Source of the DNA: an uncultured Flavobacteriales bacterium
Lineage (GTDB): Bacteria; Bacteroidota; Bacteroidia; Flavobacteriales; JBLHRE01
Assembly (NCBI GenBank): GCA_937139155.1
Contig: CAKZPI010000024.1
Span: 17,245-81,244 of the forward strand
Length of the DNA: 64,000 nucleotides
Direction of reading: 5' to 3'
Below the pieces are notes generated by a model. That model saw only the letters and a program-made list of their open reading frames with translations, did no database searches and was not told the origin of the DNA. The translations under genes were made by a program, and so were the position numbers. Of the stretch, positions 55,150-62,266 are shown piece by piece (the first letter of the stretch is position 1; every line of letters starts with the position of its first letter).

Positions 55150-55710
55150 TTATTCACCCCACCGAAAAGAATCTTGCTCAAGGCCCAATTGGTCTATGAT
55201 ACGGTCAACTACGGTGGCCGCCATTTCTTCAAAATTTTTGGGCATGGAATAAAAAGAGGGGCAAGCTGGTAAAATGGTTGCTCCGGCCTTTTTAACCCGA
55301 ACTAAATTTTCAAGGTGAATCAGGCTAAGGGGAGTATCTCTTGGAACCAGGATTAGCTTTCTTTCTTCTTTTAGAATGACATCAGCTGCCCGACTCATTA
55401 AATCATTGGAGGTGCCACTTGCAATCCTGCCTAAGGTGCCCATAGAACAAGGACAAATTACCATGGATCCATATTTTGCCGATCCACTGGCAAAGGGGGC
55501 ATCGAAATCCATGCTTGAATAAACCTGAAAAGGGTAGTTCTCATAGGAAGAGTCTCCAATTTCATCCTTCCAAACTCTTTTGGCATTGGAAGATAGAATG
55601 ATCCCTACGGATTCGACCTGATCGTCAAGCTGGCTTAATTTATCAAGCAAGACTTTGGCGTAAATGGAACCACTGGCACCTGAAATTCCTACGACAATTT
55701 TCTTTTTCAT
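55150..55710 (-). CDS. ubiX: flavin prenyltransferase UbiX
   Basis: 186 residues. It joins a dimethylallyl group to FMN to make prenylated FMN, the cofactor of UbiD decarboxylases. The FMN loop GISGASGSIYAKVLLDKL is at about 8-25. CPCSMGTLGRIASGTSNDLMSRAADVILKEERKLILVPRDTPLS is the conserved core (Ser and Arg/Lys contacts). It is the last gene of a minus-strand operon and overlaps the preceding barrel gene by 4 bp (ATGA). No UbiD is visible in the window. Confidence 0.95.
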   Translation of the reverse strand: MKKKIVVGISGASGSIYAKVLLDKLSQLDDQVESVGIILSSNAKRVWKDEIGDSSYENYPFQVYSSMDFDAPFASGSAKYGSMVICPCSMGTLGRIASGTSNDLMSRAADVILKEERKLILVPRDTPLSLIHLENLVRVKKAGATILPACPSFYSMPKNFEEMAATVVDRIIDQLGLEQDSFRWGE

Positions 55711-56324
55711 GGAGTTCCGAAATGATAAGAATAGCCGAACTCAATTACGTTGTTCAACATTCCATAGTTCAATCGGTTGGTAGCGCCAAAGGCATGTGAT
55801 CGGATCGGGCTTAGACTTTGACTTAGAATTGCTGAAATTTTTGAGGAGGAAGAAAGTTCATAGCTTACCCCTAACCGGCCCGCAATTTCAAGGGGGTTGA
55901 AGGGAAGAAAACCAGGGTAGGCTTCATCGGCATCCCCTTCGTATTCGGAAACTAAAATGCCCGCGCTTAGACCGCCTATGGCTTCCACTCTTGGATAAAT
56001 TTTCAACCGGTAATGGAAAGGGATCTCTAAATAAGCCAATTGAATCTTATAATCTTGTCCGGTTTTCTCCCGTATATCAGCAGACATTCTGGAGCCCTTT
56101 TGACTGAACTGCAGGCCGAATTCAATTTTTCCATTCATTGACTTCAAAGCTCGGTCAACAAAAACACCTGCATGAACCCCCGCTTTGTTGAACCCACCTT
56201 GGTTATCTCCAAAAACCTGGCTAGTTGTTAAACCAAGGTTTATGGAAGCTCCAAAATCTTGGGCATGGCTTCCTATGCATACTAAGAAGCTAAATAAAAA
56301 AAGGAGTTTATTGAATGGGCGCAT
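55707..56324 (-). CDS. PorT-like outer-membrane beta-barrel protein
   Basis: 205 residues with signal peptide MRPFNKLLFLFSFLVCIGSHAQ. Mature strands alternate hydrophobic and polar residues: GASINLGLTTSQVFGDNQGG, GVHAGVFVDRALKS, GKIEFGLQFSQKGSRMSADI, IQLAYLEIPFHYRL and a C-terminal aromatic strand (NVIEFGYSYHFG). LAYLEIPFHYRL followed by GGLSAGILV is the recognisable PorT family signature. PorT proteins belong to the T9SS periphery in some species; paralogues are of unknown function. It overlaps both neighbours (17 bp and 4 bp). Confidence 0.85.
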   Translation of the reverse strand: MRPFNKLLFLFSFLVCIGSHAQDFGASINLGLTTSQVFGDNQGGFNKAGVHAGVFVDRALKSMNGKIEFGLQFSQKGSRMSADIREKTGQDYKIQLAYLEIPFHYRLKIYPRVEAIGGLSAGILVSEYEGDADEAYPGFLPFNPLEIAGRLGVSYELSSSSKISAILSQSLSPIRSHAFGATNRLNYGMLNNVIEFGYSYHFGTP

Positions 56325-57162
56325 ACTCAGCTTGAAGTACTTCTTTGGTTAAATCATTATAAACGAAGGCAACCACATGGCATTGGTCAGCTCTATACTC
56401 TTGATCTAAGGTGAAACTATAATCATTTTCAAATAGGGTTCCAGTGCTTCCTCCGGAGGCGGATAATTCATCTCCCCAAGTAGAATTAATAGCCGCCCTT
56501 AAAACATGCATGTGAACGTAGTCATAGATGGTAATGGAGTTTCCTTGCTGATCAACATCTTTTTGAGGTTTTACAATGCTGTCTTCGGTTAAGAGAACCA
56601 CCAGTTTTAAGGGGTCTGTTAGGTCCTGGAAAAGCTCTGTATCAACAGAGATATTCGCGGTACGGTTATCAGAATTATAATCGCTATCAATCACAATATA
56701 CGCCTCAAGAGGCTCTTGCAATCTTTGACTTACCAAAGAGCCCCAAGCGGTAATTCCTTTAATATGGTCTGAGTTTGAATAGTCCATGCGATCAACCATT
56801 CCATTGGGGTTTCCGGCATTTGAGTTTCCAAAAAACTGATCCCAGGCTTCTCCGGTAGGGGTTCTGAAATCATAATCATACGGCGGCTGAGGCTCAGGAT
56901 TGGCAAAAAAGCCTGCATGAACGGCAAGCGTGATTACCTGTTTAGGGTAAAGGTCGGCCACTTGCTTTGCAATTACAGCTGCTTCCGGACAGTTTTTACA
57001 CGTATGACCCGTATAGTCTTCCAAAAACACTTTTCTGACCTTAGTATTTGAGGTGTCAGGTCCGCCTGAATTGGATTCGATATAGGGACCTTCAACCACA
57101 TCACAGCCATGGAAAAAACTTGTAATTAAAAATAAGGCGAATATTTTACTAATCAATCTCAT
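56308..57162 (-). CDS. Omp28-like lipoprotein with thioredoxin-like CKNC site
   Basis: 284 residues. Signal ending SFFHGC gives a lipid-anchored Cys20. The first half is a thioredoxin-like fold: KVFLEDYTGHTCKNCPEAAVIAK with CKNC at 55-58, then VITLAVHAGFFANPEPQPPYDYDFRTPTGEAWDQFFG. The second half is an Omp28 beta-domain (ITIYDYVHMHVLRAAIN). Omp28 proteins are surface-linked in Porphyromonas, but their function is not firmly known. The CxxC suggests a redox role, matching the TlpA-like gene two genes upstream in this operon. Confidence 0.85.
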   Translation of the reverse strand: MRLISKIFALFLITSFFHGCDVVEGPYIESNSGGPDTSNTKVRKVFLEDYTGHTCKNCPEAAVIAKQVADLYPKQVITLAVHAGFFANPEPQPPYDYDFRTPTGEAWDQFFGNSNAGNPNGMVDRMDYSNSDHIKGITAWGSLVSQRLQEPLEAYIVIDSDYNSDNRTANISVDTELFQDLTDPLKLVVLLTEDSIVKPQKDVDQQGNSITIYDYVHMHVLRAAINSTWGDELSASGGSTGTLFENDYSFTLDQEYRADQCHVVAFVYNDLTKEVLQAEYAPIQ

Positions 57163-57163
57163 A

Positions 57164-58825
57164 CTAGAAACTTGAGGTTATACTTACCGATAAACCGCTG
57201 CTGGCAGGCACTTCTCTACAAATACCTCCTACACAGAAAATTCCGGCCCGTTGCTTTCCGTAATTCAAGGCTATTCTCGATGAGCCCTTAACATATCCGG
57301 CGGAAGCCAGAAAATAGTGAATTCTGCGGGTTTTATCAGGATTTCCATAATTGTAAAGGTCTTGAACCGCCACGAAATAATGAGGAGCCACGGTATATTC
57401 AACCAGGCCAAGGGCCCAAGAGCCGAAATCAACATTGTCAGGATTGGCATCATCTTCCATGAAAAGCCCTTGAGCTTCCATGCGAATGCTATGACGGGTA
57501 TTTATTTTGTACTGAGCTTCGGCCACAAGAATTTGATTTTTCAAGAATCCGGGTTTTCCCTCAATTACAGCCTTATTATAGGATTGATTCATGTACATGA
57601 AGCTTCCTTTCCACTTTTTAGAAAACTTTTTGGTAAGGGTAAAATTGAAGTCGCGGAAATACACCGTTTCACCCGGGGTCAGAAATTCCGATTCATAGCC
57701 GAGGGTTCCGCTTTCTCCAACCGCAATAGTATCGTGAATTGGACTTCTTTCTATGGATTGAGCCGCGCTTAAGTTTACGCTAAGCTTGGTTCCATATTTC
57801 CCGCCAAGGAAACTGCCTTTCTTAAAAGTGTAGAAGAGTTCACCTTGTACTCCGAGCTCACCATTTGGTTGGGTTGCATAGGGGTAAAAAGCGGCAATGG
57901 TATAGGTATGTTGTTTGGTAAGGGCAGGCAGGTAATTAATAAGTAGCACGTTTCCAGTTGCCGTACGGTCAGACCGGAAATCCATATTATCAATTCGCTT
58001 GGCTCCAAGTATGATACCCATTCCTTTCCGAGAATAGGAGGCCGTAACCAGTAGGGCTTCACCAGGCTTGTAAATAAAGCCATTTGCAGCTGAGGGGTCG
58101 TTGATTTTATAGGCGTATTCTGTGAAGAAATCGAAACCTCCTCGAATGATATTCAATCTTCCAGATCCTGCGGCCACGTTTTCAGGGAGCTTGTAAAAGG
58201 GGTCTTGATCGGCTTGGAATTTGCTCACAAAACTACCTCCAACAATAACTGTAGTGGCGGAAGTTTCCATAGATTTTAGACCTTCGTTTAGAACCCACTC
58301 TCCGTCAAATCCACGTACAATTCCGTTTGAGTAGTCGAAAAAGGCTCTTTGTTTTCCAATCAAAGCTTTTAAACGAACCCCCTTTCCGGGATTAACCGCA
58401 ATATGGAAACCGTCAAAGGCATTGTCGTAACCTAGGTTTCGCTCTTCGTAGGCTCTAAGAAGTAGTCCGCTCCCAAATTGATCGTAAAAGTTTCCGATGG
58501 TGGCTTTTATGAATCCATTGTCATAGGATGCATACCGGTAGGTAATTCCACTGCCTTTGTAGCGGGTATCGAAACCCAGCATTGGATTTAAATAGGACTC
58601 ATATCTAAGTCCTGCACTGAATTCATCACGGGTATAATTCACATTTGCGAACCCGTTCATGAGCAGACCTTCCGGAACCTCTTCGGCCCCGATTAGACTA
58701 TCTGGTTGGTAAACTTGAAAATCAACCTGGAAGTTTCCACTAATTTGCCCAGGGTTTTGGGCAAAAGCAAAACTTGAACTAAAAAGGAAAAGGCCCCCAA
58801 GGACCTTTTTTCTTAAATTATTCAT
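57164..58825 (-). CDS. DUF6029-like outer-membrane beta-barrel protein
   Basis: 553 residues from ATG 58825, which opens the signal NNLRKKVLGGLFLFSSSFAFA. The mature protein reads as many alternating strands: GNFQVDFQVYQPD, LMNGFANVNYTRDEFSAGLRYESYLNP, NGFIKATIGNFYDQFGSGLLLRAYEER, RLKALIGKQRAFF and a C-terminal SSGLSVSITSSF. This repeated barrel pattern with the early GNFYDQFGSG block is that of DUF6029 proteins of Bacteroidota. Function unknown; probably a large outer-membrane barrel. It overlaps the TlpA-like gene by 8 bp and ends 1 bp before the Omp28-like start, so it is co-transcribed with redox-type genes. Confidence 0.82.
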   Translation of the reverse strand: MNNLRKKVLGGLFLFSSSFAFAQNPGQISGNFQVDFQVYQPDSLIGAEEVPEGLLMNGFANVNYTRDEFSAGLRYESYLNPMLGFDTRYKGSGITYRYASYDNGFIKATIGNFYDQFGSGLLLRAYEERNLGYDNAFDGFHIAVNPGKGVRLKALIGKQRAFFDYSNGIVRGFDGEWVLNEGLKSMETSATTVIVGGSFVSKFQADQDPFYKLPENVAAGSGRLNIIRGGFDFFTEYAYKINDPSAANGFIYKPGEALLVTASYSRKGMGIILGAKRIDNMDFRSDRTATGNVLLINYLPALTKQHTYTIAAFYPYATQPNGELGVQGELFYTFKKGSFLGGKYGTKLSVNLSAAQSIERSPIHDTIAVGESGTLGYESEFLTPGETVYFRDFNFTLTKKFSKKWKGSFMYMNQSYNKAVIEGKPGFLKNQILVAEAQYKINTRHSIRMEAQGLFMEDDANPDNVDFGSWALGLVEYTVAPHYFVAVQDLYNYGNPDKTRRIHYFLASAGYVKGSSRIALNYGKQRAGIFCVGGICREVPASSGLSVSITSSF

Positions 58826-59327
58826 CAATGCTTTCTCCGTTGGAAAGTTTCTCAATCAGTTCATAGAGATGGTATTCATCTCCGGCGGCGTATGAATTAT
58901 GGCTCCATACAATTTTATTATTGCCATCAACGAGGAAGGTATGAGGTACCCCATTTACATTCATTTTTCTTTTGAAGTCTTGATTGGCATCAAGGTAAAC
59001 TTCGTAATCCCAGCCCATTCCGTTGATGAAAGGCATTACTTTCCGGCTATTTCTAGCATCGTCAATGGAAACGGCAATAAGCTTCATGCCCGTTTCTTCC
59101 TGCCAATCTTCATAGTTCTCGGCAATGGCGGTAAGCTCACGGATGCATGGCTTGCACCAAGTGGCCCAGAATGAAATTACATAGGGTTTTCCGTCGTTTT
59201 CGAAACTAGAGGTATTTACTGTTTTCCCGTCAAGGGTTTTAATATCAGCCGATGGAACTGGAGAGTTTTGAGCAAAGCAAGTTGCTGAAAAAGCCAAAAT
59301 GGCCAGAGAGGTAAATAAGGTTTTCAT
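58818..59327 (-). CDS. TlpA-like thioredoxin-fold protein
   Basis: 169 residues with signal peptide MKTLFTSLAILAFSATCFAQ. The thioredoxin motif WATWCKPC has the redox pair C58 and C61, and VPHTFLVDGNNKIVWSH supplies the cis-Pro region. TlpA/ResA-like periplasmic thioredoxins reduce or oxidise Cys pairs of partner proteins. It is the first gene of the five-gene minus operon (TlpA, DUF6029, Omp28-like, PorT-like, UbiX), so its redox partners may include the CKNC Omp28-like lipoprotein; that link is inferred. Confidence 0.92.
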   Translation of the reverse strand: MKTLFTSLAILAFSATCFAQNSPVPSADIKTLDGKTVNTSSFENDGKPYVISFWATWCKPCIRELTAIAENYEDWQEETGMKLIAVSIDDARNSRKVMPFINGMGWDYEVYLDANQDFKRKMNVNGVPHTFLVDGNNKIVWSHNSYAAGDEYHLYELIEKLSNGESIDE

Positions 59328-59352
59328 TTCAATGATTTAAGAGACTAGCTTA

Positions 59353-59360
59353 CAAAGATA
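59353..59360 (-). promoter_or_regulatory. candidate promoter -7 box of the tlpA operon
   Basis: On the minus strand this reads TATCTTTG, matching TAnnTTTG, 26 bp before the ATG at 59327. The region where the upstream element should lie overlaps the terminator hairpin of the previous gene, and no strong TTG is seen. Confidence 0.5.
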
Positions 59361-59369
59361 ATGCCTTTA

Positions 59370-59403
59370 TAAAAAAGGAGTGGAGACAAATGCCTCCACT
59401 CCT
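59370..59403 (-). terminator. Rho-independent terminator of the 59425-61326 gene
   Basis: On the minus strand AGGAGTGGAG and CTCCACTCCT pair perfectly (10 bp) around an 8-base loop and are followed by six T. Confidence 0.9.
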
Positions 59404-59424
59404 GTATGAATTGCTTGATTTGGT

Positions 59425-61326
59425 TTATTGTACAATCAGCTTTTCGCGAATTGATTTTCCGCCATAATTTAAGCTTACCGTGTAAATTCCAGCAGGGTGG
59501 TTGCTTAGATCAATGCTGGTAAGGTTTCTTCCGGCAGGAAGTTTTTGATTTGATTCTTGAAGAACCACACGACCTAACTGGTCAATTACCTCAATATTAA
59601 CTTCGGTAGCAGTAGAAAGGTCAAGTGCCAATTGAGCGATGCCTTCGGTTGGATTTGGGAAGATTTCAAAATTGCTTACCAATTCCTCTTCGGTAGAAAG
59701 AATAAGGCTAGCATGCTCTTTATCCGCGTTCACAATTTGGCCGTCAGGATCTAATAATAGAACCGCGAAACTAACTTGTGCATAATCGTCTACATCGGCA
59801 GCAATGTTAGAATTAAAGGTATGGGTCACGTTTCCGTTAGCAGCAACGGTTGCTGGAACTGAACCTGACTGTCCGCTGTACCCTCCGATCAATTTCACAC
59901 CTACATGGTTGTAGAACATTTTCGAAAATGGTACTGGGTCAGCTTCTAGGTGCCAATCAAAACCGGCGCCAGAAAGGTTTCCGTTTCCACCTCCAGAGTA
60001 ATAATTAGCTTGGCTATACCCTTGAGAGGTACCGGTGATGCTATCTTCAAGAACTACAACGGCAAATCTATAATCACCAGCAACATCTGCAGCGAACTGA
60101 GCTTCTACGCTAATGGTAACGTCTCCGTTTCCGGTATTCAATGATTGACTGGTTATTTGAACATCGGCAAGTGGATATTCATTCATTCTTTCCGTGTAAT
60201 AGCCTTGCATGGTTCCTGTAGAAACTCCGGCACCTAGGATGGTACGGTCAACATTCATTCCGGGGAAACCAGTAATTCCTGCGCCATTGTCATAGGCCGT
60301 TACAGTCATTGGGTCACCGTTGTGAACCGCAATACCCACAAAGGAGTTGTCATAAGTTTGAGTCATATACTCCATGGCAACCGTACCTCTTGGGCACCAT
60401 CCACACCAAGTACCAGTACCTTCTTCAATTACAACCTTACGGCTGGTAGCAAAAGAAAGCACATTGATGGCACCAAGACCATTGTTGTTGGTAGTATCTA
60501 CATCACCTGCAATAACTACAGCTCCTCCAACTTGGTAGTTTCCGAAGGTGCTTTGGTTAAAAGCATCAGCATGAATTAGGGTATCTGTTCCAAAACTTGG
60601 AATGTTCAATCCGGTTACATTGTCGGTATAAACATTGGTTCCGTCGGTCCAAACCAAGTCAAGACTTGTAATGGTATTTCCTCCTTTGTTTTCAATGCTG
60701 AAGGCAATGTCTCCGTTTGAGCCCATTGGCAAGGTGTTAGGTACAATCAACTCATTCAATACCACTTCTACAGCAGGAAGATCTTTGATTGCGATATCAT
60801 CCAAAGCCCAACCATAGCTCCATACCCCGTCATCATCGTAAAAGAATCCAAGCATAATGGTGTCGCCAGCATAGGCACTTAGAGAAATCCCTTCGTTTGA
60901 CCAACCTGTACCGTCACCTGGCAGGGTGTTAAGATCGGTCCAAGTGGTACCACCATCATTGGATACTCGAACGGTAGCTGACTCGGTACCGCCACCATAA
61001 GTAGCCGCAAAATGGAAGCTACTAAAGGTTAACACTGGGCCTGTGGCCGCCGAAAGGTCAATGCTTGGAGAGATTAAGAAATCAGCACTTTTATCGCAGT
61101 TGCAATTGTCATCGTTGGTTGCAATCATGTCGCCGTTTAGGGCTGGAATTGGAAAATACTGACTGCTAAGTGCTGTAGCAGAACCCACGTTCCATCCATC
61201 GGAACCGGCTGCTGCGGTGAAAGTCCAGCCGTTCATTCCGTTCGACCAGTCTTCTGTGAAATAGGTTTGTGCTGAAACAGCCGCCGAAATGGCTAGGGCA
61301 GACAGCGAGAGTAAGATTTTTTTCAT
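59425..61326 (-). CDS. secreted Omp28-like thioredoxin-fold protein with T9SS sorting domain
   Basis: 633 residues with signal MKKILLSLSALAISAAVSAQ. Residues ~20-190 are a jelly-roll 'cleaved adhesin/choice-of-anchor J' domain (YFTEDWSNGMNGWTF, WSYGWALDDIAIK). A CARDB-like strand domain follows (about 195-295). Near residue 310 the thioredoxin-like Omp28 region begins: VVIEEGTGTWCGWCPRGTVAME with a CGWC pair. The end carries a T9SS type A sorting domain (VSNFEIFPNPTEGIAQLAL, AGIYTVSLNYGGKSIREKLIV). It is probably an exported, cell-surface oxidoreductase-like protein. It stands apart from the tlpA operon through a terminator and a promoter. Confidence 0.9.
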   Translation of the reverse strand: MKKILLSLSALAISAAVSAQTYFTEDWSNGMNGWTFTAAAGSDGWNVGSATALSSQYFPIPALNGDMIATNDDNCNCDKSADFLISPSIDLSAATGPVLTFSSFHFAATYGGGTESATVRVSNDGGTTWTDLNTLPGDGTGWSNEGISLSAYAGDTIMLGFFYDDDGVWSYGWALDDIAIKDLPAVEVVLNELIVPNTLPMGSNGDIAFSIENKGGNTITSLDLVWTDGTNVYTDNVTGLNIPSFGTDTLIHADAFNQSTFGNYQVGGAVVIAGDVDTTNNNGLGAINVLSFATSRKVVIEEGTGTWCGWCPRGTVAMEYMTQTYDNSFVGIAVHNGDPMTVTAYDNGAGITGFPGMNVDRTILGAGVSTGTMQGYYTERMNEYPLADVQITSQSLNTGNGDVTISVEAQFAADVAGDYRFAVVVLEDSITGTSQGYSQANYYSGGGNGNLSGAGFDWHLEADPVPFSKMFYNHVGVKLIGGYSGQSGSVPATVAANGNVTHTFNSNIAADVDDYAQVSFAVLLLDPDGQIVNADKEHASLILSTEEELVSNFEIFPNPTEGIAQLALDLSTATEVNIEVIDQLGRVVLQESNQKLPAGRNLTSIDLSNHPAGIYTVSLNYGGKSIREKLIVQ

Positions 61327-61432
61327 ACATTTAAAGTTAATGGGCTTTGGCCTAATCTTTGGAGTAGTGATTTAAGGCCAAAAATTGTTTTGGTTTACTT
61401 CTTTGGCCTCCAAGCATAAAAAGAATATTTCG

Positions 61433-61440
61433 TAGATTTG
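61433..61440 (+). promoter_or_regulatory. candidate promoter -7 box (TAGATTTG)
   Basis: TAGATTTG matches TAnnTTTG and lies 28 bp before the ATG at 61469. A TTG exists at 61403-61405, 27 bp upstream, longer than usual. It sits in the divergent gap with the minus-strand gene. Confidence 0.5.
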
Positions 61441-61468
61441 TGAACTGTCTAATAATAAAAAAGAACCT

Positions 61469-62179
61469 ATGCGTTTGAGGGCTACATTTTTTCTTGCTTT
61501 TGCTGCATGCGCCTCCTTGGCTTTCGGCCAAAGCCTTTCCGTGGTTACAGCCGATACTGAAGTTGGCATAGATCATACCGGTTGGGAGGTTGAATCCCAT
61601 ATTGAGGTTAGAAACGATGCCGGTGCTTCCAAAGATATTTTGGTTAAACGGGTTATCCTTTCTGAAGTGAATGGTTCAGTGAATTACTTTTGCTGGACGA
61701 ATTGCTATTTACCTGCGACGGATCAAGCACCAGACAACGATGCTTATACCATGCAGGCTGGTGAAACAGTAAATATCTTTACCGGGTATTACAGGCCTCA
61801 AGACAATGCAGGGTCAACCGTTATTCGTTACGTTTTCTTTGATAAGAACAATCCTAGTGATTCTACCTATCATGACGTAACCTACAAAGGGTATGGTTTG
61901 GATTTCCAAGAAGATGAAGATCCAATCGTTCATGAGCCTTATCCAAATCCGGCCAACGATGAAACCATTTTTGAATTTGAACTTCCAAACTCTTACGGGC
62001 GGTATACACTATCGGTTTATGACATGCTTGGAAATCAAGTTAAATATGAAACCCTAGATACTGACTTAGGAAAACTTACCTTATTTGTAGGAGACCTTAG
62101 TCCTGGAGTTTATTTCTACTCAATCAATGACAATGGAAGTCCGATGATGACCAAAAAATTGATTGTCAACAGAAACTGA
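61469..62179 (+). CDS. secreted T9SS-sorted protein of unknown function
   Basis: 236 residues with signal peptide MRLRATFFLAFAACASLAFG. The first ~145 residues form a small strand-rich domain (VGIDHTGWEVESHIEVRND, DILVKRVILSEVNGSVNYF) with two close cysteines (CWTNC), perhaps a disulfide. The C-terminal domain is a T9SS type A sorting domain: EPYPNPANDETIFEFELP, YTLSVYDMLGNQVKYE, SPGVYFYSINDNGSPMMTKKLIV. The overall layout resembles small Bacteroidota secreted proteins of unknown role. Monocistronic, with its own promoter and terminator. Confidence 0.85.
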   Translation: MRLRATFFLAFAACASLAFGQSLSVVTADTEVGIDHTGWEVESHIEVRNDAGASKDILVKRVILSEVNGSVNYFCWTNCYLPATDQAPDNDAYTMQAGETVNIFTGYYRPQDNAGSTVIRYVFFDKNNPSDSTYHDVTYKGYGLDFQEDEDPIVHEPYPNPANDETIFEFELPNSYGRYTLSVYDMLGNQVKYETLDTDLGKLTLFVGDLSPGVYFYSINDNGSPMMTKKLIVNRN

Positions 62180-62199
62180 TTTTAGATTAAAAGATTTTA

Positions 62200-62236
62200 A
62201 GAGCCAGCTTAGCTTTTTCCTAGGCTGGCTTTTTTA
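62200..62236 (+). terminator. Rho-independent terminator after the sorted protein gene
   Basis: AGCCAGC...GCTGGCT with an 11- to 14-base loop, followed by a T run; it begins about 20 bp after the stop codon. Confidence 0.8.
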
Positions 62237-62266
62237 TGTTCAAGAACCTTGGCTTAATTTGCATCT

